Numbered from the stretch's first letter, positions 34,778-44,590 are shown. The stretch: 64,000 nt of DNA from UBA11222 sp030652895 (GCA_038318895.1 JBBQCS010000003.1:1-64000); one strand, 5' to 3'. The notes: generated from the sequence alone by a model not told the origin. Program-made: numbers and translations.

Positions 34778-36796
34778 GTGGGAACGGCAGAAACGGCGGA
34801 CACAACAGGCCAGTTTTTAGGAACGGTACAACGCAGCATGGCCAATGCGATCCGCGCGCTCAGCATGGATGCAGTGCAAAAAGCGAATTCTGGCCATCCG
34901 GGCATGCCGATGGGCATGGCGGACGTGGCCACCGTGCTGTTTACCCAGTTCCTGAAATTTGACCCCGCCGATCCGAAATGGCCGGACCGCGACCGTTTCG
35001 TGCTGTCGGCCGGACATGGCTCGATGCTGCTCTATTCCGTGCTGCACCTCACCGGTTATGCCGATATGACCATGCAGGAAATCATGAATTTCCGGCAATT
35101 GGGCGGGTTGTGCGCCGGGCATACCGAGTATGGCCATGTGGCTGGCATTGAAACCACCACCGGTCCCTTGGGCCAGGGGCTTGGCAACGCGGTCGGTATG
35201 GCAATAGCCGAACGCCTGCTGGCGGAGCAGTTCGGGCCTGAGATTGTGGATCATTACACCTATGCGATGGCGGGTGATGGCTGCCTGATGGAAGGCATCA
35301 GCCATGAAGCGCTGGGGCTGGCCGGACATTTGAAACTGAACAAGCTGATCGTGCTGTTCGATGATAACAGCATCACTATTGACGGCGCGACCAAACTTTC
35401 CACCAGTGAAGACGTACTGGCGCGCATCCGCGCCTATGGCTGGAACACTATATCCGTTGACGGGCATGATCCGGCGGCCATCGCCCATGCGCTGGCGCAC
35501 GCAAAACTCGGCGACAAGCCGACATTGATCGCGTGCAAGACCACCATCGGGTTCGGCGCACCGAATAAGGCCGGTACTTCTGATGTGCATGGCTCGCCGC
35601 TTGGCGACAAAGAAATCGCCGCCGCGCGCGAGGCCCTGGGCTGGACGGCGCCCCCCTTTGAAATACCTGAAAATATTCTGAAAGCCTGGCGTAGATTTGG
35701 CGGACGCGGCGCGACCCAATCCGCCGCCTGGAAGCAGCGTCTTGCCGCCATGGAACCAAAAGTCCGCGCAGAATTTGAACGCCGCCTGTCCGGGGCATTA
35801 CCAAAAGGCCTGGATGCGGCGATCAGCACATTCAAGAAAAAGCTGGCCGACGAAAAACCCACTGTTGCTACCCGGAAGGCGTCGCAAAATACACTGGACG
35901 TGATCAACGCCATTGTGCCGGAAACCATTGGCGGTTCGGCTGATCTTAGCGGTTCGGTCAACACCAAGTCGGCGGGCATGAACCCTGTGACGCCGGATGA
36001 TTTTAGCGGGCGTTATATCTATTACGGCATCCGCGAGCATGGCATGGCCGCAACCATGAATGGCATGGCGGTGCATGGCGGCGTCATTCCCTACAGCGGC
36101 ACATTCCTGGTGTTCAGCGACTATTGCCGGCCGTCGATACGGCTGGCTGCGATGATGCGCCAGCGGGTCATCCATGTGATGACCCATGATTCCATCGGCC
36201 TGGGCGAGGACGGGCCAACCCATCAGCCAGTCGAGCATCTGGCCGGCCTGCGCGCAATTCCTGACCTGCTGGTATTACGCCCCGCAGATGCGACGGAAAC
36301 CGCCGAGTGCTGGCAGCTCGCGCTGCAATCCGCAGACCGGCCCAGCATTATCAGCCTGACGCGGCAGAACCTGGCCCCTGCCCGGCTGGACTATGTGGAA
36401 GAAAATCTTTGTGCGCGCGGAGCCTATGAATTGCTGGCCGCCACCGGCAAGGCGCAGGTCACACTGATCGCCACCGGCTCGGAAGTCGAAATCGCCATCG
36501 CCGCGCGCGATCTGCTGCAGGCGGACGGGGTTGGCGCGCGTGTAGTATCGGCGCCATGTCTGGAATTATTCGATATGCAGCCGCCGGAATATCGCAGCAA
36601 AACCCTGGGAGTGGATACGGTCCGTATATCCATCGAGGCCGCCAGCACCTTTGGCTGGGACCGATATGTGGGGGAGAAAGGCGGCTTGATTGGCATCAAT
36701 AGCTTTGGCGCCAGCGCGCCCTATAAAGAACTATATAAACATTACGGTTTAACACCGCAGGCAGTGGCGCAAACGGCGCGTGACCTGCTCGCATAG
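34778..36796 (+). CDS. tkt: Transketolase
   Basis: This is a 672-residue thiamine-diphosphate enzyme of the pentose phosphate/Calvin pathways. The N-terminal domain has KANSGHPGMPMGMADV, the ThDP-binding GDGCLMEGISHEA ... NSITIDG and STSEDV. The pyrimidine domain has FSGRYIYYGIREHGMAAT and DSIGLGEDGPTHQPVEHL. I start it at GTG 34778, which has AGGGAG 9 bases upstream; upstream in-frame codons look non-coding. It opens an operon with gap, pgk and fba. thiE, which helps to make its cofactor, lies at the far end. Confidence 0.95.
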   Translation: MGTAETADTTGQFLGTVQRSMANAIRALSMDAVQKANSGHPGMPMGMADVATVLFTQFLKFDPADPKWPDRDRFVLSAGHGSMLLYSVLHLTGYADMTMQEIMNFRQLGGLCAGHTEYGHVAGIETTTGPLGQGLGNAVGMAIAERLLAEQFGPEIVDHYTYAMAGDGCLMEGISHEALGLAGHLKLNKLIVLFDDNSITIDGATKLSTSEDVLARIRAYGWNTISVDGHDPAAIAHALAHAKLGDKPTLIACKTTIGFGAPNKAGTSDVHGSPLGDKEIAAAREALGWTAPPFEIPENILKAWRRFGGRGATQSAAWKQRLAAMEPKVRAEFERRLSGALPKGLDAAISTFKKKLADEKPTVATRKASQNTLDVINAIVPETIGGSADLSGSVNTKSAGMNPVTPDDFSGRYIYYGIREHGMAATMNGMAVHGGVIPYSGTFLVFSDYCRPSIRLAAMMRQRVIHVMTHDSIGLGEDGPTHQPVEHLAGLRAIPDLLVLRPADATETAECWQLALQSADRPSIISLTRQNLAPARLDYVEENLCARGAYELLAATGKAQVTLIATGSEVEIAIAARDLLQADGVGARVVSAPCLELFDMQPPEYRSKTLGVDTVRISIEAASTFGWDRYVGEKGGLIGINSFGASAPYKELYKHYGLTPQAVAQTARDLLA

Positions 36797-36817
36797 GCAA
36801 GATAGGAGAGAAAAGTC

Positions 36818-37825
36818 ATGGCATTGCGCGTAGCAATTAACGGATTTGGACGTATTGGACGCAACATTTTGCGGGGCATCGTGGAATCCGGCCGCAAGGA
36901 TATTCAGGTTGTCGCTCTGAACGACCTTGGCCCGGTCGAGACCAACGCGCACCTACTGCGTTTTGATTCTGTACATGGACGGTTTCCCGGCACAGTAACC
37001 ACGACCGACGACAGCATTGATTGCGGCACCGGCCCGATCAAGGTGACGGCCGAACGCGATCCCGCCAAGCTGCCCTGGAAAGATTTGAACATCGACATCG
37101 CGATGGAATGCACCGGCTTTTTCACCAGCCGGGACGACGCCGCAAAGCATCTTGCCGCCGGGGCCAAGCGCGTACTGATTTCGGCCCCTGCCACGAATGC
37201 GGATCTGACCGTGGTGTACGGTGTCAACCATGACAAGCTGACCGCGGAACACACCGTTGTTTCGAACGCGTCATGCACCACCAATTGCCTGGCCCCGGTT
37301 GCGATGGTGTTGCATGAGACTGTGGGTATTCTGCAGGGCTTCATGACCACCATCCACGCCTATACCGGTGATCAGCCAACACTGGACACGATGCATTCTG
37401 ATTTATACCGCGGACGCGCCGCTGCTTTATCGATGATCCCGACTTCCACCGGCGCCGCCAAGGCTGTTGGTCTGGTGTTGCCGGAACTTGCGGGAAAACT
37501 TGATGGCACCGCCATTCGCGTACCAACGCCGAATGTGTCGGTGATTGATCTGGTGTTCAACGCCGGACGTGAAACCTCGGTCAAGGAAATTAACGATGCT
37601 ATCCTGAAGGCGTCGCAAGGCAGGCTGAAAGGCGTACTGGGTGTCACCAGCACCAAGAACGTGTCGATCGATTTCAACCATGATCCGGCGTCGAGCACAT
37701 TTGCGTTCGATCAAACCCAGGTCACCGGCGGTAAACTGGTCCGTGTACTGAGCTGGTATGACAATGAATGGGGCTTCTCCAACCGCATGGCCGACACGGC
37801 CCTGGCGATGGGCAAGTTCCTGTAA
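36818..37825 (+). CDS. gap: Glyceraldehyde-3-phosphate dehydrogenase
   Basis: This is a 335-residue NAD(P)-dependent GAPDH. INGFGRIGRNILRGI is the Rossmann start, SNASCTTNCLAPVA carries the catalytic Cys, and HAYTGDQPTLD and SWYDNEWGFSNRM match the family. NDLG at about residue 33 is a Gap-type NAD-binding segment. It follows tkt by 21 bases with a GGAGAG ribosome site. Confidence 0.97.
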   Translation: MALRVAINGFGRIGRNILRGIVESGRKDIQVVALNDLGPVETNAHLLRFDSVHGRFPGTVTTTDDSIDCGTGPIKVTAERDPAKLPWKDLNIDIAMECTGFFTSRDDAAKHLAAGAKRVLISAPATNADLTVVYGVNHDKLTAEHTVVSNASCTTNCLAPVAMVLHETVGILQGFMTTIHAYTGDQPTLDTMHSDLYRGRAAALSMIPTSTGAAKAVGLVLPELAGKLDGTAIRVPTPNVSVIDLVFNAGRETSVKEINDAILKASQGRLKGVLGVTSTKNVSIDFNHDPASSTFAFDQTQVTGGKLVRVLSWYDNEWGFSNRMADTALAMGKFL

Positions 37826-37835
37826 AGTCAAGGCC

Positions 37836-39029
37836 ATGCCCTATCGCACACTGGATGATATTGATGTTGCCGGCAAACGGGTAATTGTCCGTGTCGACAT
37901 CAACGTCCCGATTAAAGATGGCAAGGTTACAGACGCCACGCGCATTGACCGTGTGGTACCCACCATTCGGGAGCTTGCCGAAAAGGGCGCGCAGGTTATT
38001 TTGCTCGCCCATTTTGGGCGGCCAAAGGGACAGATCGTCAGTGATATGTCCCTGGCGCCTGTCGCGGGACCTCTGTCGAAAGCATTGGGACGGCCTGTGC
38101 TGTTCGCGTCGGACTGCATCGGTCAGGTCGCGCAGGCCGCGGTCCAGTCGTTGCATGATGGTGAAGTGGTTCTGCTGGAAAACACCCGTTTCCATGCCGG
38201 CGAAGAAAAAAACGATAAAGATTTTGCCAATAATCTGGCCGAACTGGGCGAAATCTATGTGAACGATGCATTTTCGGCGGCCCACCGGGCGCATGCCTCA
38301 ACCGAAGGCATAGCACATTTGCTGCCATCCGTTGCCGGGCGCGGCATGCAGGCCGAACTTGACGCGCTTGCAAAAGCACTAAGCAACCCTGCGCGCCCGC
38401 TGGTGGCAGTCGTAGGTGGCGCGAAGATTTCTTCCAAACTGGACCTGTTGGGAAACCTCGTGCAGCGGGCCGACTGCCTGGTCATCGGCGGCGGCATGGC
38501 GAATACGTTTCTGGCGGCCCTTGGCAAGCCGGTCGGCGCGTCATTGTGCGAACATGACCTGGGTGAAACGGCACGCGATATCATGGATAAAGCCAAGGCG
38601 GCCGGATGCGAGGTTTTGTTGCCCTATCATGTCGTGGTGGCGAGGGAGTTCAAGGCGAACACCCCCTCAAAATCCATCCCCATTGACGCCATTGCAGCCG
38701 GCGATATGATCCTGGATGTAGGAAGCGAGGCAATCGGAGACATCGTCGCCCGGTTCGAGAATGCAAAAACCATTGTCTGGAATGGCCCGTTGGGCGCGTT
38801 TGAAATTGCGCCTTTCGATGCCGGAACCGTTGCAGCGGCCAATGCCGCCGCAAAATTGACCAAAGCGGGGCGCCTTTTATCAGTGGCAGGCGGCGGCGAT
38901 ACGGTTGCCGCGCTCAACCAGGCAGGGGTTGCCGGTGATTTCAGCTATGTTTCGACTGCGGGCGGCGCTTTTCTCGAATGGCTTGAGGGCAAGGAACTGC
39001 CCGGGGTCAAGGCGCTTGAAACCGCATAA
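37836..39029 (+). CDS. pgk: Phosphoglycerate kinase
   Basis: This is a 397-residue kinase that interconverts 1,3-bisphosphoglycerate and 3-phosphoglycerate. Motifs are KRVIVRVDINVPIKDGKVTD, LAHFGRPKG, ENTRFHAGEEKND, VAVVGGAKISSKLDLL, WNGPLGAFE and the C-terminal SVAGGGDTVAAL. I start it at ATG 37836, 10 bases after gap, behind an AAGG site; the frame is open upstream inside gap but that part is not homologous. Confidence 0.97.
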   Translation: MPYRTLDDIDVAGKRVIVRVDINVPIKDGKVTDATRIDRVVPTIRELAEKGAQVILLAHFGRPKGQIVSDMSLAPVAGPLSKALGRPVLFASDCIGQVAQAAVQSLHDGEVVLLENTRFHAGEEKNDKDFANNLAELGEIYVNDAFSAAHRAHASTEGIAHLLPSVAGRGMQAELDALAKALSNPARPLVAVVGGAKISSKLDLLGNLVQRADCLVIGGGMANTFLAALGKPVGASLCEHDLGETARDIMDKAKAAGCEVLLPYHVVVAREFKANTPSKSIPIDAIAAGDMILDVGSEAIGDIVARFENAKTIVWNGPLGAFEIAPFDAGTVAAANAAAKLTKAGRLLSVAGGGDTVAALNQAGVAGDFSYVSTAGGAFLEWLEGKELPGVKALETA

Positions 39030-39057
39030 TTCAGCAAACCCATAGGAGGACATCACA

Positions 39058-40080
39058 ATGGATTTAGACGCTTTGAACAAGATCGCCAACAAGATGGTTG
39101 AAACCGGCAAGGGCATTCTGGCCGCAGATGAAAGCAGTGGCACCATCAAGAAGCGCTTTGATCAGATCAATACGGAGTCGACCGAGACCAACCGCCGTGA
39201 TTACCGCGAAATGCTGTTTCGTTCCGACGGCATGAAACATGTAAGCGGCGTCATTTTGTTCGATGAAACCATCTGGCAAAAGGCGGCGGACGGAACGCCG
39301 CTGGTGAAGGTTATTGAAAATGCGGGCGCCGTTCCCGGCATCAAAGTCGATGAAGGCACCGAAGCGATCACCGGAACATCTGGCGAGCTCATCACCAAGG
39401 GGCTTGATGGTCTTTCCGCCCGACTGCCAAAATATTATGAGGCTGGGGCACGTTTCGCCAAATGGCGCGCGGTAATCGACCCGGTCGCCGGACGGCACTC
39501 GCATACCGGCATTCTGGCCAACGCCCATGCGCTGGCCCGCTACGCCAATCTCTGCCAGGCGAACAATATCGTGCCCATCGTCGAGCCGGAAGTTCTGATG
39601 GACGGGGATAATGACATTGACGCCTGTTACGCCGTCACCCAGTGGGTGCTTAAGGAAACTTTCCAGCAACTTTACTATATGAACGTCCCGCTGGAAGGAA
39701 TTGTGCTGAAGCCAAACATGATTATCCCTGGCAAGAAGAGTGGGAAAAAGGCGGGTATTGCTCAAATCGCTGAGAGGACAGTGAAATGCCTTAAGAGTTG
39801 TGTGCCCGCGGCGGTGCCGGGCATCGCGTTTCTGTCTGGTGGCCAGTCCGATGAAGAGGCTACGGCCCATCTCAGCGCCATGAACGCGCTTGGCAATCTG
39901 CCCTGGAAGCTGACTTTCTCCTACGGCCGCGCGCTGCAGCATCCTGCAATCATGGCATGGGCCGGGAAACCAGAAAATGTAAAGCGCGCGCAAACGGTGT
40001 TTACGCACCGCGCCAAGATGAATGGCCTCGCCACAAAGGGCGCATACAAGTCCGAGATGGAGCGCGAACTCGCGGCCTAG
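39058..40080 (+). CDS. fba: Class I fructose-bisphosphate aldolase
   Basis: This is a 340-residue Schiff-base aldolase of the animal/plant type. ILAADESSGTIKKRF is the typical start, AKWRAVIDPV and PIVEPEVLMDGDNDID match the class, LEGIVLKPNMI carries the Schiff-base Lys, and SGGQSDEEATAHLSAMN is the phosphate-binding segment. Class I enzymes are a minority in bacteria but frequent in alphaproteobacteria. It lies 28 bases after pgk with AGGAGG-like spacing, completing tkt-gap-pgk-fba. Confidence 0.97.
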   Translation: MDLDALNKIANKMVETGKGILAADESSGTIKKRFDQINTESTETNRRDYREMLFRSDGMKHVSGVILFDETIWQKAADGTPLVKVIENAGAVPGIKVDEGTEAITGTSGELITKGLDGLSARLPKYYEAGARFAKWRAVIDPVAGRHSHTGILANAHALARYANLCQANNIVPIVEPEVLMDGDNDIDACYAVTQWVLKETFQQLYYMNVPLEGIVLKPNMIIPGKKSGKKAGIAQIAERTVKCLKSCVPAAVPGIAFLSGGQSDEEATAHLSAMNALGNLPWKLTFSYGRALQHPAIMAWAGKPENVKRAQTVFTHRAKMNGLATKGAYKSEMERELAA

Positions 40081-40120
40081 CGGCCTAACGGCGGACGTAG
40101 ATGACATTGTTCCTCTTCGT

Positions 40121-40212
40121 CACCACCCCCCAAATCCCCTCTCTCTCAAAGGGAGGGGGTTCCCTCCGGACCCCGGATTGGATTCGCCTTTCGCTCGTGG
40201 GGAGAGGTGGCG
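40121..40212. repeat. REP-like nested inverted repeat between fba and thiE
   Basis: This GC-rich element contains a hairpin CCCCTCTC (40136-40143) with GGGAGGGG, a small TCCGG-ACC-CCGGA hairpin near 40165-40177, and an outer GGGGAGAGGTGG arm (40199-40210) partly complementary to the start. One frame reads as PLSLKGRG...SPFARGERW, a phrase I have often seen translated from dispersed intergenic repeats in proteobacteria. It may act as a transcription brake after fba. Confidence 0.45.
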
Positions 40213-40233
40213 TAATAACAAGAATCAAATCAA

Positions 40234-40887
40234 GTGAACCAAACTCCTGATCCCATTACCTGCCGGTTATATCTAATCACGCCGCCGAAAATCGATCTGG
40301 CAGGGTTTGCTGATGACCTCGCGCGTGCGTTGGATGGTGGCGATGTGGCGTGCGTGCAGTTGCGCCTCAAAGAATGTTCCGATGATGACGTGAAACGCGC
40401 CGCCGAAAAGCTGATGCCCATCGTGCATAAGCACGGTGCGGAATTTCTGATTAACGACCGGCCCGATATCGCCAAGGCTGTCAATGCGGATGGTGTGCAC
40501 GTGGGCCAGCAGGATGCACCCTATAGCGTGGCGCGCAAATTACTGGGGCCAGATAAAACCATCGGCGTGACCTGTCATGATTCCCGGCATCTGGCGATGG
40601 AGGCCGCGGAACAAGGCGCCGATTATGTGGCCTTTGGCGCGTTCTTTCCAACCATTACCAAAGATGTGGAAACCCACGCCGCGCCAGAATTGCTTACATG
40701 GTGGCAGGATACTTTTTTAATTCCGTGCGTCGCCGTCGGAGGCATCAAGGTGGAGAATTGCGGCCTGCTAGCCCAGGCCGGCGCAGATTTCATTTCCGTT
40801 TCCAGCGGGGTATGGAATTATCAGGACGGGCCAAAGGCGGCGGTCACGGCCTTCAACCGGATGATCGCGGGTGGCCGTTCACTTTAG
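40234..40887 (+). CDS. thiE: Thiamine-phosphate synthase
   Basis: This is a 217-residue TIM-barrel enzyme that joins HMP-diphosphate and thiazole phosphate to give thiamine phosphate. Motifs are DVACVQLRLKE, FLINDRPDIAKAVNADGVHVGQ, TCHDSRHLAMEAAEQGADYV, AFGAFFPT and VAVGGIKVENC. The start is GTG 40234 with a poor ribosome site. It lies downstream of the tkt-gap-pgk-fba operon beyond a REP-like element. I see no TPP riboswitch upstream. Confidence 0.92.
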   Translation: MNQTPDPITCRLYLITPPKIDLAGFADDLARALDGGDVACVQLRLKECSDDDVKRAAEKLMPIVHKHGAEFLINDRPDIAKAVNADGVHVGQQDAPYSVARKLLGPDKTIGVTCHDSRHLAMEAAEQGADYVAFGAFFPTITKDVETHAAPELLTWWQDTFLIPCVAVGGIKVENCGLLAQAGADFISVSSGVWNYQDGPKAAVTAFNRMIAGGRSL

Positions 40888-40989
40888 CGGGCTGCTGCAA
40901 ATTCTGATGTCCAGCGGTCCATCGCCCCTCACATAATAAACACGCCGTCGCTGATTAGTGGTGGAGGACATCAGCCAAGGCCAGCCCCC

Positions 40990-42462
40990 TCAAACCACGC
41001 CGCGTCCAATGGAAATATCGAGCTCCCGGATTTTCTTGCGCAAAGTATTGCGGTTAAGGCCGAGTAACTCAGCCGCCTTGATCTGATTGCCTCTGGTGGC
41101 GGCAAGGCACATGGCGATCAGCGGACGCTCGATTTCGCGCAGAACACGATCATGCAGCCCCGCCGGAGGCAACTCCTCCCCATGATCCGCGAAATAACGC
41201 GCCAGGTTGCGTTCCACCGCGGCGCCCAGACTGTCTTCACCACCTTCTGTATTATCTTGCGCCGGTATGTCCGCAGGACTCGCCAGTTCGGTTTCGATGA
41301 TTTCAGCGCTGATTACCTCATCCAGATAAAGCGCCGCAAGGCGAAGAGTGAGATTTTCCAGCTCGCGCACATTGCCCGGCCAGCGATGGCGTTTCAGCCG
41401 CTCGAGCGCCGCGTGTTCCAGTGTCTTATGTGGCAACCCGTCCGCTTCCGTGCGACCGAGGAAATGCCGCACCAGATCAGGAATGTCCTGTGTGCGTTCA
41501 CGTAATGGCGGAAGCCGCATCGGCACGACGTTCAACCGGTAAAACAAATCCTCCCGAAACAGGCCCTGAGCTATCTGCTGACGCAAATCGCGGTTGGTCG
41601 CGGCAATAATGCGTACATTGGTGCGGATCGGGGTGCGCCCGCCCACCATCATATATTCGCCTTCCTGCAACACACGCAGCAGTCGGGTCTGCGCCTCGAG
41701 CGGCATGTCCCCGATTTCGTCGAGAAACAATGTGCCGCCTTCGGCCTGTTCGAAACGCCCGGACGCGCGATTCGCGGCGCCCGTGAAAGAGCCCTTTTCA
41801 TGGCCGAACAATTCACTTTCAATCAGCTCACGCGGGATCGCCGCCATGTTGATGGCAACGAATGGGCCGTTCTTGCGTTTGCCATAATTGTGCAGGGCGC
41901 GCGCCACCAATTCCTTTCCGGTGCCGGATTCGCCATTGATCATGACCGTCAGATCCGTTCCCATCAGCCGGGCGAGGATGCGGTAAATTTCCTGCATGGG
42001 TGGCGAACGGCCGATCAACGGCAATTCTTCTTCGTCGCTTGCCCTACCACCTGTATTTTCCGGCGGTGGGCTTTTCTGCGCAGCCAAGGCGCGCTTCACA
42101 ATCCTGGTCAATTCATTCAGGTCAAACGGCTTGGGCAAATATTCATACGCCCCCTTTTCCGTCGCCTTGAGCGCCGTCATCAGGGTGTTTTGCGCGCTCA
42201 TGACAATGATCGGAAGTCCGGGACGATGTTTCTTGATACGCGGCAGCATGTCAAACACGTTACCGTCAGGCATCATTACATCGGTAATGAGCAAATCGCC
42301 TTCGCCCTCTGACACCCAACGCCACAGATTGGCGAGATTCCCGGTGGAGCGCACATTGTATCCCAGCCGGACCAGCGCCTGATTAAGCACTGTGCGAATG
42401 GCGTTATCGTCATCGGCGACGATGATGGTTTGGGTCATGGGGGCGGCTGAGGACATACTCAT
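40990..42462 (-). CDS. ntrC: Nitrogen regulation response regulator NtrC
   Basis: This is a 490-residue sigma-54 activator. The receiver domain has the phospho-acceptor Asp61 (LLITDVMMPDG). The AAA+ domain has Walker A GESGTGKE, the sigma-54 contact loop as GSFTGA (41776-41793; most NtrC proteins have GAFTGA), FLDEIGDMPL and RLNVVPMRLPPLRER. The C-terminal Fis-type helix-turn-helix is NQIKAAELLGLNRNTLRKKI. Its ATG overlaps the ntrB stop by 4 bases; an alternative start lies 8 codons in. It controls nitrogen-assimilation genes. Confidence 0.95.
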   Translation of the reverse strand: MSMSSAAPMTQTIIVADDDNAIRTVLNQALVRLGYNVRSTGNLANLWRWVSEGEGDLLITDVMMPDGNVFDMLPRIKKHRPGLPIIVMSAQNTLMTALKATEKGAYEYLPKPFDLNELTRIVKRALAAQKSPPPENTGGRASDEEELPLIGRSPPMQEIYRILARLMGTDLTVMINGESGTGKELVARALHNYGKRKNGPFVAINMAAIPRELIESELFGHEKGSFTGAANRASGRFEQAEGGTLFLDEIGDMPLEAQTRLLRVLQEGEYMMVGGRTPIRTNVRIIAATNRDLRQQIAQGLFREDLFYRLNVVPMRLPPLRERTQDIPDLVRHFLGRTEADGLPHKTLEHAALERLKRHRWPGNVRELENLTLRLAALYLDEVISAEIIETELASPADIPAQDNTEGGEDSLGAAVERNLARYFADHGEELPPAGLHDRVLREIERPLIAMCLAATRGNQIKAAELLGLNRNTLRKKIRELDISIGRGVV

Positions 42463-43607
42463 GGTTTTTGACTGCGTTGATTTGTGCGCCCGTGAATGGG
42501 CAGCAGTGTACGGAAAATCGTGCGTCTGGGCTGGGTGTCACATTCAATCATGCCACCGTGATCGCCGATAATCTTGGCGACCAGAGACAGGCCCAATCCG
42601 GTTCCATTCAGCTTTGTGGTGATGAACGGATCAAACAGATGCGCGCGGATATCTTCTGAAATGCCGGGCCCATTGTCACGCACACACACTTCAAACGGTA
42701 ACGCAACCCGCGCGCTTCCCCCGGGAAGGGCCAGCCGCACCCCATGGCGATATGCAGTGCTTAATGTGATTTCTCCACCAGCAACACCATCAAGCGCTTC
42801 GGCGGCATTTTTTACCAGATTAAGGAATACCTGAATTAATTGATCGCGGTCCCCCAGCACTTCGGGTAACGATGGATCATACTCCTCTATGAAGCGGATA
42901 TTTTTGGCAAATCCCGCTTGCGCGATACGCCTCACATGTTCCAGTACCCGATGAATATTTACCGGCATTGGCTGTAAAGGCCGCTGATCGCTAAACGCTT
43001 CCATGCGATCAACCAGTGCGCAGATACGATCTGTCTCGTCGCAAATCAGCCGTGTCAGCGCCTTGTCCGCCTCATTGGCGTTCTGTTCTACAAGTTGCGC
43101 GGCACCACGAATACCCGACAGGGGGTTTTTAATCTCATGCGCCAACATGCTGGCCATGCCGATGACCGAACGCACCGCACCGCGATGGGTCAATTGCTGA
43201 TCCATTTTGCGGGCAATACTGGTTTCGCGCAGAACAAGCAAAACCGCGTCCCCGTCATCTCCTGCGGGCGCCACCTGCACATCTGCTATACGCTCACCGG
43301 TATGCGGCGTACTAAGGTTTACTTCGTATTCCCATACCGCTGCGCCATCACGCCGCACCTGGGTGATCATCGCCAGCACAGGACTTCCGAACGGAACCAG
43401 TTTCACGAGCGGCTGGTTGAGCAACATATGTGCACTTGACTGGAAAAACTGCTGCGCCTGGGCGTTGATATAGGAAATCCTGTCTGCTTCATCCACGACA
43501 ATGACAGGGGCCGGAATGGCGTCCAGGATCATCTCCGCCGTGGAATTGACCTGCTCGCTACCGATGCCGCGGACGGCCGTCCTGCTTTTCAGCGATTCTG
43601 ACATCAC
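42459..43607 (-). CDS. ntrB: Nitrogen regulation sensor kinase NtrB
   Basis: This is a 382-residue cytoplasmic kinase. A PAS domain (residues 25-125; IPAPVIVVDEADRISYINAQ) precedes the HisKA box MLAHEIKNPLSGIRGAAQL, with its phospho-His, and the ATPase domain (LVKNAAEAL, VRDNGPGIS, GTGLGLSLVAKI). It phosphorylates or dephosphorylates NtrC under control of PII proteins. It overlaps dusB and ntrC by 4 bases each, giving dusB-ntrB-ntrC. Confidence 0.95.
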   Translation of the reverse strand: MMSESLKSRTAVRGIGSEQVNSTAEMILDAIPAPVIVVDEADRISYINAQAQQFFQSSAHMLLNQPLVKLVPFGSPVLAMITQVRRDGAAVWEYEVNLSTPHTGERIADVQVAPAGDDGDAVLLVLRETSIARKMDQQLTHRGAVRSVIGMASMLAHEIKNPLSGIRGAAQLVEQNANEADKALTRLICDETDRICALVDRMEAFSDQRPLQPMPVNIHRVLEHVRRIAQAGFAKNIRFIEEYDPSLPEVLGDRDQLIQVFLNLVKNAAEALDGVAGGEITLSTAYRHGVRLALPGGSARVALPFEVCVRDNGPGISEDIRAHLFDPFITTKLNGTGLGLSLVAKIIGDHGGMIECDTQPRRTIFRTLLPIHGRTNQRSQKP

Positions 43608-44590
43608 GCGGCCAACTCTGATGGCGAGCCCGCGCTATACCGCTCCAATGCAGCCAACACCGTCCGGGAACACTCCATCGTCATCAGCGTACGGCGAAGC
43701 CTTTCCCCCTCCGGCATGTGCGCCAGATACCAGCCAAGATGCTTGCGCGCCGTCCGTACACCCAGGGCCTCACCATAATGCGCGATCATGGCCGTATAGT
43801 GCCGCCGCATAATCTCCACTTGCATCTGGAATGGGGGCGCGGAAAGTTTGCGTCCCGTTGCAAGAAAATGCCGGATTTGTTCCGGAAACCAGGGACGGCC
43901 CTGGGCGCCGCGTCCGACCATAACCGCATCGGCGCCTGACAGCGATAAAGCCGCGGCCGCATCTTCCTCGGTCTCAATATCCCCATTAACGACAACCGGA
44001 ATGTTTACCGCCTGTTTGACTTGCGCCACAAACTCCCAGTCGGCGCGGCCGTTGTAAAACTGGCTGCGGGTTCGTCCGTGAACGGAAAGTAGTTGAACCC
44101 CCAGCGTCTCGGCCCGACGCGCCAATTCTGGCGCATTCCGGTTATTTTCGTCCCATCCCGTGCGCATCTTCAATGTCACGGGAATATTCACTGCACTGAC
44201 AGTCGCGGCGATCAATGCCGACGCCTGATCCAGATCACGCATCAGCGCCGATCCGGAATATCCATTTACCACTTTTTTTGCCGGACATCCCATGTTGATG
44301 TCGATGACTTGCGCTCCCAGGTCCGCACATAGCCTGGCCGCCTCGCCCATCCAATAAGCCTCACAGCCCGCGATCTGAATCGCCAAGGGCTTTTCATCTT
44401 CGGCGCGGCGCAGCCGGCGTTGCTGGGCAACCGGGCGGGACATAATTTCCCTGCTCGCCAGCATTTCGGAATAAACCAGCCCAACCCCCTGTTCACGGAA
44501 TATGCGCCGCGTCGGCAAATCCGTGATCCCGGACAGCGGGGCCAAAAAAACCGGATGGCTGATATTTATGGACTGAAGGGATATGGTCAT
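43604..44590 (-). CDS. dusB: tRNA-dihydrouridine synthase DusB (NifR3-like)
   Basis: This is a 328-residue FMN enzyme that reduces uridines in the tRNA D-loop. Motifs are FLAPLSGITDLPTRRIFRE, IDINMGCPAKKVV with the active-site Cys, LKMRTGWDENN, VHGRTRSQFYNGRADW, VVNGDIETEEDA and VMVGRGAQGRPWF. This gene was historically named nifR3 because it precedes ntrBC, the arrangement seen here. The 153-base divergent gap to ispDF holds no gene. Confidence 0.95.
   Translation of the reverse strand: MTISLQSINISHPVFLAPLSGITDLPTRRIFREQGVGLVYSEMLASREIMSRPVAQQRRLRRAEDEKPLAIQIAGCEAYWMGEAARLCADLGAQVIDINMGCPAKKVVNGYSGSALMRDLDQASALIAATVSAVNIPVTLKMRTGWDENNRNAPELARRAETLGVQLLSVHGRTRSQFYNGRADWEFVAQVKQAVNIPVVVNGDIETEEDAAAALSLSGADAVMVGRGAQGRPWFPEQIRHFLATGRKLSAPPFQMQVEIMRRHYTAMIAHYGEALGVRTARKHLGWYLAHMPEGERLRRTLMTMECSRTVLAALERYSAGSPSELAA

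Noticed and set aside
40081..40233. TPP riboswitch before thiE
   Set aside because: The conserved TPP-aptamer blocks are absent; the gap is occupied by the REP-like repeat.
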